From Brachyhypopomus gauderio (Eukaryota; Chordata; Actinopteri; Gymnotiformes; Hypopomidae), in the NCBI RefSeq assembly GCF_052324685.1, contig NC_135218.1, positions 12,252,858-12,316,857 of the forward strand: a stretch of DNA of 64,000 bases, given 5' to 3'. Below are positions 39,301-52,000 of this stretch, piece by piece. How positions within the stretch are numbered: the stretch's first letter is position 1; each line of letters starts with the position of its first letter. Position numbers and translations under genes: made by a program. The notes beneath the pieces are model-generated. The model was not told the origin of the DNA, did no database searches, and saw only the letters and a list, made by a program, of their open reading frames with translations.

Positions 39301-41361
39301 CCAAACAAATGACATGTTGCTAGTTCCTCTTCCTCATTCGCAGTCAAGGCCACTTAGGGGACATTTAGCAACAGCCAGTACTCTTGGCTCTTTCCATGGC
39401 TGCGGACCAGTGTGCCACAAAACTGATCGAAGTGATCAAAAGTTAGGATCACTACTATCAATTAGCTAGTTAATTTCAGCTAGTGTTTCACAGTCATATT
39501 TGTTTACTTTCGTTGTTAAGAGTGAACAATTGCTTTCTGGGGCTACAGTCCTCCTCTCCAGTCTTTAACTGTGCATGTAAATGTTGGAATCATTTACATA
39601 AGAGCTATGACAAAAAGGCTTGGAGATGAATAAGACAATGAACACCGTTACACAAGGTTTAAAATATTTCTCCAAGTCTAGAAGCTTCTGAACAGATTTG
39701 CAGTCATCATAATCCTATATATCACAGTGCTGGTATGGATCTTCATATCTATGTCCACAGTAATACACAGTTGAGTGTAAACATGTATGGACTTAAAAAA
39801 AAAAAACAACATGCAGTAGTGAAAACTGTGTACACCATATATACATTTTGTGCAATTTCTCTTATGAATGATGTAGGCTATTGATTTGAATCAAATCCGC
39901 ACTCTGTAAAGTTTTGAAGTCTTCATTTTTGGGTGCAGTTCTTTTGGCATGCGTTCTCTCCCTCCTCATCCCTGAACATGTTCATGCATCATGCACATTT
40001 TGGATGCAATTTCTGAAGAGTAGCAGGCCTCAACATTTCTGAACCAAGCTGATGGCCTATTGCTAACAAAGACAGAGTGCAGTTTTGAAATCATTTGAAT
40101 TGCAGCAGTGCTCAGTGAAATATGGGACCATACATGCTCTGCACCCAACCTTAAAAAAAAGAGCCTTCAATGTATACTGAAACATAAATACTGTGATCCA
40201 ACACTGCAGCTGAATCTAACTGCCACAGCTCCCAAGCTACAACCAGATTGTGTTGACAGGAGTTGTAATGTTATTAAAAACCTTGAAACGTTGCTCTATA
40301 TCGTCAAGAACTCAACAAATGGCAAAGGTAAACTTAATGAGGTGTGTGCGTGTTGCTTACTGATGTCTTGAAATGGAACCTGTGCATAATTTAGTGCAAT
40401 GAAAATAGAAAGTATATAAAATATCTGGATTCCAAGTTTAAGTGTCAGAAATATGAACACAAAAGCCTGTCATTTCTCTTATTATTAATATTGGAAATTC
40501 TTACTTCAATATTGTCATATTAGCTACCATATATAAATACATGCACACTAGCTACTACATTGATACTAGATTATATATTGACAAATAACATTTTGATCTG
40601 ATAGCACACCAAGATTGTTATTGTAAAATTGTTCTCCCATTCTTAAGCAGTGGTATTGTGACATTTTTTAAAAAAGGCAAAATTTTAAAAGGATATCTAT
40701 TGTATCTTTTTGGTGCATGTGTCACATCCCATAAACACTGTGTACTGTGTAAATACAGATTTAGTTTTCTTCAAGCCCTTAGTTGTGATTAAAAATGACA
40801 AAAAGGTGAGAATTTTAGGTCGTCCATTTCTCATGTCTAAAATAATGCAAATCAGTGTCTTGGGAGAATGCTGAAGCACCATATTTCCATTAATTCACCT
40901 TTCGTAAGAGTATTTTTGAAAGCTTGTCATCTCAGCCCGAGGACACCATGCACCTGGATGAGCTGTGCTACAGGTACTGCTCCAGTTCATCTCGAATAGG
41001 ACCTTTTCCCTCCAACAGGGACTGGATCCTCACTTTGACTAGTTTTATCCACTTCCATCTGGGCCAACAGACCAGGACAAAAAGCAAGTCAAAGATGTTC
41101 CGTGTTCTGAATTTCAATAAGTTGTCGTCCATCCTTTTAGTTGTATGTCCCACAAGAAAAAAATGGATGAATTGGTTAAGTCCCTCTGAGTATGAAAGCT
41201 CCAAATTTCCCATCTGGTTTGGTTCTCCATATGTTTTTGTTTCTTACCACTGAGTAAGGCTGATCTGTGGGATTAGTCCAGGAATAATCCAGAGGATTTT
41301 GGAGTCTTAGGTGGCAGAATGGAAAGAGAAGCCACACCAAGAACATTATGGAGAACCCATA
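36354..41361. other. Interval between hdhd3 and tgfa stop codons (convergent 3' UTRs)
   Basis: No coding exon is recognised. hdhd3 probably ends at an AATAAA near 36690. Part of the remainder is likely the long 3' UTR of tgfa, which reads toward lower coordinates. The several short frames here show no family similarity. Confidence 0.45.
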
Positions 41362-42217
41362 TCAAACCACTGCAAAAAAAAAAAGCAGAAAGCATTTGTA
41401 AAATTGTGCAGTCTTTTTGATATTCTAAAAGAAAGTCAGCAGATTAGCAATAGGCACAATATGACATTTTAGTCGCACTAACCTCAATAAGACAAATGAG
41501 AAAATGGTACTTTGAAAGAGTGTGTTTGATGAAAAGGACTGGAATGAGAAAAGTTTTAAATCTATATTTACCTCCACTGGGCTGCATACCTATATGGCAA
41601 CTCTGCCCCTGGTCCTGCTTAACAATTATATGGTAATGCTGGGAAATATGCGCAACCCTGCTGTTGTCAAATCTGATTAAACTTTTGTTAGTCCGTCAAC
41701 AAGACACACAGTGTTTAGACTAGTGACAATCACTGCCAGTTCTGTCTGACCAAAATTCCACCAATTCCATTTGTAATTGTATAATTTTACATGAATGTTT
41801 TAATTTCCTCCACAGACACAACAACTGTCTACTAAACACTGAAGCTATGAGAGCTCAAACATCAATTCTACAGAATGCCATAACTTTCAAAAATACAAAT
41901 GCCTCATAGTTGCTTTCCATACTCGAATAGCATTGACCTCACATTCAAGGCAAAGCTGCCCTGAGAAAAAACTGTGAAATCCAGTAAGGTTGAACCCAAT
42001 GATTTATGCCAAAATTTTAGTAGGATATGCTGTAGAATATACATTTTCAGTTGTGTCTCTCACCAAGCTACTATATATATTAAATGTAAACTGGTTAATT
42101 GTCCTACAAAGATGCACTTTACTGAACAGTTGAAGGACCACTGTCTGAAATGTCCCGTTTCCCTGGAAACCTTGCATACATCACTACAATTTTGATTTTG
42201 AATAGCTCTGTATTATA

Positions 42218-42310
<93 letters not shown>

Positions 42311-45300
42311 TACTTAAAAAAGAAATACATTGAATTACCTGCCTCTGGGTGGTAGAAGGAAGTCCCACCCTTAATGATGCTATTTGGTTTCTGTGACAAA
42401 ATGGAAAGATTGTGGCCTCGCCTACAACCACTCCGCCTCCACCAACAACTAGAGAGAAATCAAATTTTAATCGGTGTAATACAACCAGCCAACAAGCCCT
42501 CTGTCTCCAGCTCAACTCCTTTCATCACTATATTTAAGCTGCCCCATTAATACAATAAGCAAGTACGTACAAATTTAGAGATTCTGGGTTTTTTTTAACT
42601 GGATATAGATGGATACACCAAACCCCAATCCATGTGTTTTCCCTCATTTTGTGCTACTCAGTCAAAACGGCTCAATAATCATCTGTGCCAGGTCAGTCAG
42701 CCAACCACTTTACATGTACACTTTACACAGTACATGAAGGGTACACTACACACTTACATGCACAACCATTTGAAAGAACACTGGACCCCTAAATGTGTAA
42801 TCTGTTGAACGTCTTAATGGAGCTGATTTGAGTAAGCGTGGTACTTACTTGAGCAAAGTGCAAAACAGCATGAGGACAACAGTGGCCATTACACACAACA
42901 CCAACATGGTGGCCACCGTCTGCTGCGTGTGATTGGTTGCCACCACAGCCAATAGATCTGCATGTTCACAGCGCATACCGATAAAGCCTTGCTGGCACCT
43001 TTATGATCAAAAAACAAAAATTAAGGCACGTCAATTAATGTATAATTAAAATGTGTCTCAAAATCTTTAAAATGACCCATGATATCCCTGTCCCAATAGG
43101 CACACTATATTTTGTTCCTGCCTGTGGATGCACTTGTGTAAATTACTTCAAACATCAGGGATGCCTGAACTCCGTTCCCAAAAAGACAAGTTCAACGTCC
43201 TTTAACTGCGTTACACCCCATGAACTCCCTTCTCCCTCTATATATACACATTCATCATATAATTTGTAGTTAACAAGCTGGTAATGATTTCAGAGAGATG
43301 TCACCAAAGAACTATGAAACCAACCAATTACACAACAATGGCAATGAGTAAAGTTGACAAGCAATTACTTTTATTTACTTCTATATTTCAATTCGGTGCA
43401 ATTCGGACCCATATGGTCAAATATCTTTTTAATGAAGACATAAGAACACAAACCCCTATAAACACTATTCACATGACTGTGAAAGTGACAGAGGTTGGTT
43501 TAACAGAATAATTGTGTTATATTAGGTCCATAGTAAGCCATTTAGTAAATAACAAGACTCAATTATCTATACCTTGACAGCTCACTCAAGAGACTGGGTT
43601 GGAATGTATCCAGATGATTCAGTCAGTTAGGCTGTGCTACATTAAACTACACTGAAAAGTATCATTATCAAGTGTCAAGGTTCTGCAAAAGGCTAAATGA
43701 TCTTTCACTTTCTTATTTACATTTCCCTGTGTAGGTTTTCCAGTTTAGTCAACAAATTCCCATTTTACATCACTGGATTGTATGCTACCAAATTAACAAC
43801 TGCTACCAATCTGCAAAGTCAAAGATCCACACATCTCAGTGGATAGGCATGTAGTCTGCAGTCTTATAATTCCAAATGAAACAGAACTGTCACCTTCGCA
43901 GACTCAGACATGCAAAATGTGATTCCTTGTCTACTCGCTAATGTCCATCATCTATAAGACAGGGTGTGTGCACTCACACACACGCAGGCGTCTCCTCCAC
44001 AATGAGGAAGCGGCATGTGCCATGGAAGCAGAAGTCGTTGTGAGTGTCGGGGCATTCGGCAAAGTGTGAGTGGACAGCTGCTGCGACAAACTCTAGAGCC
44101 AGGAGAAGAACGGAGAGGAGAACAGGGAGAAGAACGGAGAGGAGAACAGGGGCGAGAACAGGGAGAAGAATGGAGATGAGAACAAGGATGATCATTTGGC
44201 ATTTTACTACAGCAAATAAAAAAAAATCCAGCTGTCCACATCAAGACAACTATTACCCCCCCCCCCCCCCCCCCCCACTCCAAATGTGTGTCTGTACAAC
44301 AGGTAGTAGGAAGTTTTTAGCTCCTTAATACAGTTGCTTCACAACTTATGTCTTCCAAAGTTTTTTTTCTGGATCTTCTTTTGCAGTTTAGGCAGTTACA
44401 CTAAATCAAGCAACTCTAAGAAGCAGCTATGTGCAAACACTCCTATTTACATCCACTTTTATACGCTCATTAAAATACATGAACACAATCATTCACACAA
44501 CAGCTATCATATTTCAGATAACACAGAGATAAAGGATAAAGGCTTAGTGTAATAAGCCAAAGCTTACTTCGGACAACAGTAGTGCTTGCTCTAGCTGAGC
44601 TGCTGATAGCAGTTGCTGTGGTGATGGTTGTTATGGGAGCCGATGCCATAGCTGTTGATGAGGTAGAGTTTTCTTGCACTTGCCCATATGTAAGTAAAGA
44701 GCCTTCAAAAACAAAAACGACAACAAAAGATCCAATGCCAAATGAAGCTTTTGTCAAAAGTTATGTTGCAAATGTTACTTTATACTGTAGACTTTGTTAA
44801 CATATTGTCTACATCAAGGATGACTGAGGCCAAGGAGATGTGTGTAAACACAGACCCACAGGGAATAAAACACCCAAAGTAAATCCCTCAGAATCAGTCC
44901 AAACAAGGGCATTATGCTAAAACATGTTCCTATTTCAAATAATTGGAGAAAAAAAATTATATAGTTGTGCTAATTTGATATAATATGCTAAACATGAGAT
45001 TTTCTCTTAAGATATTTCAGCCATAAATAACATCTCTGTATATAACCAGGTTTTCAGATTTTTGTGGACCTATGTTTTTGTTACTTGAATTTTACCCATT
45101 GACATCTCTGGATTCTGAACCTCACCTATGCTGCCACAGTTCACTTGTGCTTCTCAAAATCATCAAGTGACCAGCAGAAGGTGCCACCATCAATAAAATT
45201 CCTGTATTCAAATGGTAAAACACATTTTGAGACTTTGTACCACCCAATAGGTGTTTAAGACTTAGCAAAAACCTATTCTGGTGAATGGGTGCTAAGAATC

Positions 45301-46458
45301 AGAAATCTCTCTAATTACTGCTTTCAGTTTGCCTAATTGTGCGATTGTGGTGGTTCATATGCAAACGGAAAGAGAGTGATCACTGGTCTGGTTATTTTTA
45401 GGCAAACTGTTGATACAATAACCTTAAATGTTTACTTTTACATCCAAGATATTTTATTTTGCATAGAAAATGCAAGCCTGACAGTGAGAATTGTGTATTT
45501 CTCGATGTAAAACAAAGAACTCCCACATTTCAGATTTTCACATAGCATTACATCAGGAGGTATTTTGCCTATGTACTGAAATGTATAATTTTACATTAAT
45601 CACAACTAAACACAGGGCTATTTCATTATGCCCCTCTATGTAGGTTTAAAGAAAAAAATTAAACCCGTCAAGTGAGATCAAAATTCTGAATTCTGATTCT
45701 CATAAAGGTAACCACAATAGACATAGTGTCAAGAGACTGGTTTATACGTGGTTTAAAAAAGAAAAAGAAACCATGAATGTAATGTCTCTGTTGCACGCTT
45801 TAGACAGGCGTTAGTATAAAGGATGAAGTCTCTAATCAGGAGAGTTAATAAGGATGTATCCCTTCATTCGCCACCCAATGAGCATTTTACTGTGATAAAA
45901 CGAGTAGGTGTTTTGCACAACATTGGAACATTTGGGTTTTATAATGTTTTGGAAAAGCAATCAATCAATCAATCAACAAACAAACTGATCACAGGAACGA
46001 CGCTCTATTGAAACGGTTCAGTTTCACACATGGAGATAATCCATGTGCCCCAAACCATTCATATGTTAATTTCGAAAATATCCCTTTAAATATAAATAAA
46101 TCTTTAAGAAACTACTCACATCCAATTATTTAGCCTTCTTGAGAAGAAAATATACACTGAGACAAAATCCCGAAAAGGGTTTTCATACAAACTAAGCAAT
46201 GTTTGTAACATTCACAGCATTTAATTTAATATGAAACATTTTAATACTTACAAATTGACTACTGCACAAATTTAAGAAGCCTTGAACAGTCCTTCCTTAA
46301 ATTCCCCTACTGAAGACTCTGGATCAAGACTTGGTTAGGATTAGTTAAAATCACATGCAATTTAAATACCTCACACCGGATAAGACGAACTGTAGTAAGT
46401 AGCTAATTCACTTACCAGCAATGAGGAATATCATATCCCAAAAAGCATGATGCATCAT
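41362..46458 (-). CDS. tgfa: Transforming growth factor alpha precursor
   Basis: Six minus-strand coding exons close in phase: 46416-46458, 44568-44702, 43978-44092, 42849-42998, 42339-42448, 41362-41369, giving 186 aa (human 160). The product is a type I membrane precursor whose shed EGF domain activates the EGF receptor. Order: signal peptide from exon 1 into exon 2; Thr/Ser-rich propeptide starting QENSTS; EGF domain with six Cys in exact TGF-alpha spacing (7, 4, 10, 1, 8 residues), including [19 protein letters not shown] and [13 protein letters not shown]; a transmembrane helix ([19 protein letters not shown]); then a Cys/basic cytoplasmic tail. The last exon supplies only 8 bases and makes the terminal Val-Val-stop, the conserved TGF-alpha C-terminus. 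All donors and acceptors are GT/AG. The start is the first of two Mets, with an in-frame stop just upstream. Confidence 0.93.
42219..42308. repeat. (CA)n microsatellite in tgfa intron 5
   Basis: About 45 CA units on the plus strand, hence (UG)n in the tgfa transcript, starting about 30 nt after the exon 5 donor at 42338. Confidence 0.95.
44256..44276. repeat. Poly-C run in tgfa intron 2
   Basis: A 21-base C homopolymer on the plus strand, between exons 2 and 3 of tgfa. Confidence 0.9.
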
Positions 46459-48015
46459 TATATGTTATCCAGGCTCAAATGTTATCCGTTGGATTCTCAG
46501 CGTCTTAGCGTTAAGTATATTTCGAATTTAAGTTTGTTCCGCCTTCTTTGTCAATATCCGAGAAAGCGTACACTTGCGCATTAAAGAAAGACGAAAGTAC
46601 GATTTAACTACAGAACAGTTCAGAAATCCGCTTTCCATAACAGTGGATTGGAAATTAAAGCGATTTTTGAGTCGTCAAAAAATTGGTGTGTCGATAACGC
46701 CAAACTGAAAGGTGGATTCTGTTCGACTATTAACTGCATATTCAATAACAACACTTTTACATAAGACCTGCAGTTTACCAGAGTTCACGACTGAAGGCAA
46801 GAGACAAATGTGACCACAGCACCATTTATTCAATTACGCAGGGTGCATCTTCAACACCCTGACTTCCGTGTGTGTGTGTGTGTGGTAATCCGGTATCACT
46901 CAAATCTTGAGATTCATACTCATCATGTTTCCATAGAAGTTACTTTGGTTTTTTTTGTGTGTGTATTGCAAATGCAAATTGGATTTTATTTTAGGAATCA
47001 TATTCATCGAGCTAATTTTTCGTGGCAACCCCAACCTTTAATCAACTTTTCTATTCTAGAAATAAATGTTGCGCGTATACGCTGTCATATGTGTCGTTAT
47101 TATTTTTTGTTTCATTTCATTCTGTTTTTTTTTTTCCTTTGGGTTGTTTTTATGTTTTTTTATTGGGGGGGGAGCGTTGATTCCAGCTCAAACTACTCAG
47201 TATAATCTGTTAGGGTGGGAGGTGTGAGCGGTATTCCCTATCTCCCTCAACCCCCCTCCCCCATTTGAAATGAAACCTATACCACCGCTTTATGTGTGTG
47301 TGTCAAACACATCACGCCCGCTGTGGTGTGAGTAAGGACCTGGAAACGCAGACGCCGTTTACCTCCTTGGTGAATAATTTTATTCAGATGGCACTAGGTG
47401 GCTCATCTAAACAGGGCGTTGCCCCTTCTGCTCAGCGTTGTCTGTGTGGCCGTTTTCCGTTGTAGTTCTGCAGGTGTACTCTTACCTGGTTAGGAATGTT
47501 TCCACTAGATTACCTTACACTCCAAGCCTAATTTAGACTAACTGATGTAACTATTAAAGTAGAGCGAGTCAACACCAGAGGAAGAAGGTAACACGCGCAT
47601 CTTGTCTTGCTCATGTGATTTTAGAGTGTCTTAAATATAGCCTGCAGAAAAGGTTTGAGGTGTAATTAAATGGCTGTTTATTTACGTTGTTTAAAAAGTT
47701 TATTTTTCTCAAACATATTTATCTTTGATTAACATTAAGATTATAATTTTGATCAAGATTTGTGCAATCAGTTGATGTACACATTTAAATGGGGCACAGA
47801 TGCATCAGTTCATGAATCCTACAAATACTCCTTTGAGTGCAAAATTAAAAAGAGATGTAAACATTTAAATAGACGTAAGCCCTATATTTCAAGGCTTATG
47901 GTTGTGAATATGTGTAAGTTTCCACAAGCCTACCCTGCCACCTGCTGGCTTGATTAAAACATAGCAGTGCCCCGGATCACAAAACATTGATCCAGGAGCC
48001 TTCTGGCTTGTTCAT
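46459..48015. other. tgfa upstream region
   Basis: Contains the tgfa 5' UTR and promoter side, T-rich stretches near 47100-47165 and a short GT run. Nothing coding is recognised. Confidence 0.45.
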
Positions 48016-48420
48016 ATAATCTTATACAATCACCAAACTGCAGACAGCAGCAGTGTGGTTTTTGGAGAGCATCTCCTCTCTCCTTGCAACACTGCCTAAC
48101 ACATCTTTGTTGTTCAATGTTCTCCTGATGGTGTACTCATGAACATTAACCTTAGCCAATGTGAGAAAGGCTTTTAGTTGTGTAAATGTTACCTTGGGTT
48201 CCTTTGTGATCTCATGGACTATTACTTGCCATTGCTCTTGGTGTGTGATCTTTTTAGCCACCCACTAATGGGGAGGGTATTAACGCAATCTCTGTCTATG
48301 GATTGGTGGATTCCAAACTGCTTAGAGATGGTTTTGTAACCTTTTCCAGCCTTATGAACATAAACGACTATAAATGTGGAATAAATGCAGAAAATTCTAA
48401 ACCATCCACAAACTTTTAAG
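48016..48420 (-). mobile_element. Tc1-like transposase fragment
   Basis: The minus strand (48022-48261) reads EITKEPKVTFTQLKAFLTLA and VHEYTIRRTLN, part of the N-terminal helix-turn-helix region of a Tc1-like transposase. It belongs to the same broad family as the copy in entpd8 intron 3. It is truncated at both ends and has lost the catalytic part. Confidence 0.75.
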
Positions 48421-48644
48421 CATTACTGTAATTCTTGAGCACTTCTTTTATCCTACTGTCATGGACATTTCCTGCAAATAGATGAGGACTCAGACGTGGT
48501 TAAAAGAGTTTTATTAGAGTCTCTGGAGTCTCATCTAGAACATGAACTCCGAGGAGAGAGGGCAGTCCGATATTTATTCCATTGTTATCACAGTTTTACA
48601 GTACATTTGGGCACACTGAGACACTGAGGGGGGAAAATACACTT

Positions 48645-49310
48645 CTTCTTCTTCTTCCTTCGGCTATTCCCATTTAGGGGTCGCCACAGCAGATCAAACT
48701 CCATCTGGCCCTGTCCTGAGTGTCCTCCACTGACACACCAGCCACTCCCATATCCTCTACCACTGCATCCATAAACCTCCTCTTAGGTCTACCTCTCCTC
48801 CTCTTGCCTGGATGTTCCATCCTCAAGACCCTCCTACCAATATACCTCTCCTCCCTCCTCTGTACATGTCCAAACCATCTCAATCTCGATTCTCTAACTT
48901 TATCTCCAAAACATGCTACATGTGCTGATCATCTAATAAACTCATTTCTGATCCTATCCTTCCTCGTTACTCCAAATGAGAATCTCAACATCTTCATCTC
49001 AGACACCTCCATCTCCCTCACCTGTTTCTTTGTCAGTGCCACTGTCTCCAGTCCATACAACATAGCAGGTCTTACTACTGTACTACTGTCCTATAGATCT
49101 TTTCTTTCATTCTAGCCGACACCCTTCTATCACAGATCACCCCAGACACTTTATGCCATCCACCCTACCCTGCCTGCACTCTCTTCTTTACCTCCCTTTC
49201 ACTTCCTCCATTACTCTGTATCCTCGACCCTAAGTAGGTAAACTCGTCAACCTTCACCAAATCAACTCCTTGTAACTGGACCTGTCCACCGTCTGCCCAC
49301 TCATTCACAC
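48645..49310 (-). mobile_element. Non-LTR retrotransposon 3' fragment (copy A)
   Basis: The minus strand encodes the C-terminal tail of a LINE reverse transcriptase: VDEFTYLGSRIQSNGG, REVKKRVQAG, then MRWFGHVQRREERYIGRRVL and GKRRRGRPKRRF. The exact clade is not assigned. The 49111-49310 part reappears as a direct repeat at about 50402-50607. Confidence 0.78.
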
Positions 49311-50400
49311 ACATGCTTCCCTGTTTCTGTGGTTGCAGCACATTTGATGATTGCAATTTGTGACTGCAGTTGCATGGCTTCCAATAGTTGTGAAACTAGT
49401 TGGTGGTTTTCTTAACTTTGACCATGAGCTGGTAAGGATCTGCCTGTACTTCCAAATTGCTCCAAAACCATGTATTACTCCCCATGCACATCTGGAATCC
49501 GTCCAGATGTTGGCAGTTTGCCCTTCGACTATCTGACATGCTCTGGTGAGGGCTATCAGTTCAGCTGCTTGGGCAAAATAATGTGACAGGAGTGATAGTT
49601 TCCAAAACCTCTGTGTGGATAAATGTGCTACTTTCTGGTCCTGTAAAATTTGAGAAACAGCATGTTTGACCAGAAGTGTGAGTTGGGTGTACTCCACTAT
49701 GTCTCTGAATGCTACCAGTGCCTTTTCTACAGCTGCTATCACCCGCACATACAGAGGTAGCCCGGCTGCCAGGGGGTCTAGTTTTCCTGACATAGTTGGC
49801 TCCCACCTGACATATTATATCCCAATTTACACATTAAATTTCTACCCATTACATTTAATGAACATGTAGTTGAAATAAAAAATGTATGTTTAAATGTGGT
49901 ATTATTTAATTTACATCGGAGAGGCTTTTTTATAACTGAATGGGTGGCAACGCTATCAACTAAAAACTTCACTTTGGTGCCATTTACTTTTAATGTTATT
50001 TTTGGCAAGCCTTGCAGTCCTTCACTAATTTTCTGTAAACATTGATAATTTAAACCAGTTACTTTCCTTTTGTTGTCTTCTCCTTGTGGTCCTGTGCTGT
50101 CCCGCCTCTCCGCTGCCTGTGAATCTCCAGAGTTTTCATTCTCCTGTTCAGTGTCTTCATTTTCAGGACAGTCTCTTACAAAGTGTCCTGGTTTTCCGCC
50201 GTTGTAACAATTGCTATCACCCCTTCCTCTTCCTCGGCCCCTCCACCGTCCTCTGCTAGTGAGCACGTGTTGGGTGGTTTGCACCATGGTCAGCATAGCC
50301 TCTTGTTGGGTAACATTCTGAATTTTCTTCATGTCTTTCTTTACAAGTAGTTCTTCATGGTGCTTGTCGTGACCCTCTGTTTGCAGGGTGGCGGTGTTGT
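49311..50400 (-). mobile_element. Endogenous retrovirus-like gag-pro / RNase H fragment
   Basis: Minus-strand frames carry a Gly/Arg-rich nucleocapsid with one zinc knuckle whose second Cys is Gly (about 50175-50215), a retroviral-type protease region with an altered active-site triplet (DSV at about 49940), and then, after an apparent deletion of reverse transcriptase, an RNase H segment (about 49330-49700) with the AQAAELIALTRACQ and WTDSRCAWGV blocks. No LTR, integrase or envelope is seen. Deletion, substitution and frameshift make it an inactive fossil. Confidence 0.75.
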
Positions 50401-50745
50401 TCATTCTAGCTGACACGCTTCTATCACAGATCACCCCAGACAGTTTATGCCATCCACACCACCCTGCCTGCACTCTCTTCTTTACCTCTCTTTCACACTT
50501 CCTCCATTACTCTGTATCCTCGACCCTAAGTAGGTAAACTCGTCAACCTTCACCAAATCAACTCCTTGTAACTGAACCTGTCCATCGTCTGCCCTCTCAT
50601 TCGTTTCAGCATCTATTTGCCCGTACCCGTGGGTACCCGACCCGGTGCGGGACTCTAGTGTACGATAAGCTGAGGCAGCGCAGCCTCCACCGTAGCCCAT
50701 CTCGGCAACGCGATCGCTCTTTCTCACGCTGTATGCACACACGAG
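50401..50745 (-). mobile_element. Non-LTR retrotransposon fragment (copy B)
   Basis: Repeats the reverse-transcriptase tail seen at 49111-49310, with VQLQGVDLVKVDEFTYLGSR and IQSNGGS, in the same orientation. It abuts the retroviral fragment directly, so one frame runs from LINE into retroviral sequence. Confidence 0.75.
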
Positions 50746-51650
50746 AACATTGTTAGTTTTTTTCTATACTGTATTTACGATCAAAGCATATCTAAATCTA
50801 GGGTCACGCTTAACAACGAAAACTGCTTTATGACGGACTTTTCAGTCTCTAACCCCGTAAGCGGGGACTCACTGTATAGACAAACAAACGACCCTCAGGT
50901 GAGACAGATCATAGGCCCCGCCCACATGAGGGACGAATACAACGCAACAACAACAAGACAACTGCCAGTTGTCTGCGACCAGTAGGGGGCCCGCTGTACT
51001 GTGACAGCCCCCTCACCAAGCCGCACTCCCCTCCAACGGCTGTGCGGCACACAGCGGCAGCACACAAAACATGAAGGGGCAGGAAGGCGGGGACAAGGCA
51101 GGGACACACCCCCTGCAGTCCTGGAGCTGAAACACAAAACACAAACACGTTAGCTCACCTCCCTGGGTGGGACCCAGAACCGACTGGGCCGTCAACAAGA
51201 TGAAACCACGCTCTGGTCGGTCACAGGGCCCTCACGCCCTAACCCGCATTCGACCACTGAGCCCCACAAGTGTGTGCGGACGAGGAGCTACAGCTCCCCC
51301 TTCGTCCGTGGTGTCTGTGTGTGCAGGTTGCCTCCCTGGGGCGCGGAATCACCACCTGCTAACCGCTCCCAGCTACCTTACCTCTCGGGGCTGACCCCTG
51401 CCTTCTGCTAGGGGTCACCCCAGCCTCCTGGGGAGTCAGCCCCTCCCAGGGCCACTCATAGCCAGGTGGACTCCTCCACCCAACCCAGGAGCGCCAGAGA
51501 CTATAGGGCCCTGGGCACCCCATCAGGCCTGGGAAATCTGTCACAGGAACACCCTAGTCACCCCGAGCCCGAAGAGGAGGGTCTCTGTCGGGAACGCTGG
51601 CCGGGAACCTCTCTCGCCACCAGGAACCTGCACACAACAGCACATTAACA
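50746..51650. other. GC-rich unassigned block
   Basis: About 50980-51620 is markedly richer in G and C than its surroundings, with several overlapping short Pro/Cys/Gly frames on both strands and no recognisable domain. It is probably part of a repeat or an old element internal region. Confidence 0.35.
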
Positions 51651-51699
51651 CACCAATACAACACCAACATTGTACATTGTACCTTCTTTCACAATGTTT

Positions 51700-52000
51700 T
51701 AGTTCAACTTTGAAGGACCTCAAGAGGAAAAAAGCAAAAAATGTATGGGAATATATTATACTAATTTTAATAGTGTTAATAGCTAACTGGGAGTGAAACT
51801 AACACTACTGAAATATAAAAATAAATAAATAACTCAAAGAAAGTGTTACTTTAACTCTGTTTTGAGAGTTAACAATGTAACTCACTAAGTGTTAAATGTT
51901 TTAACTATTTTGAAAGTGTTAATTTAACTGCAGAGTGTGGAGCTATATAAAACCTCAAAAAGTGTTAAAATTAACTCTGTGGGATTCTCTGTCAATTCAA
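51700..52000. repeat. Short-repeat block with AGTGTTAA/TTAACTCT units
   Basis: Variants of AGTGTTAA and TTAACTCT recur several times in both orientations between about 51770 and 51985, resembling a MITE-like or degenerate satellite sequence common in fish intergenic DNA. The family is not assigned. Confidence 0.35.

Noticed and set aside
44470-44757. 95-residue stand-alone minus-strand protein
   Set aside because: It is tgfa exon 2 read through into both flanking introns.
51013-51648. Short Cys/Pro-rich frames on both strands
   Set aside because: They are explained by local high GC lowering stop-codon frequency. No domain, splice context or start context supports them.
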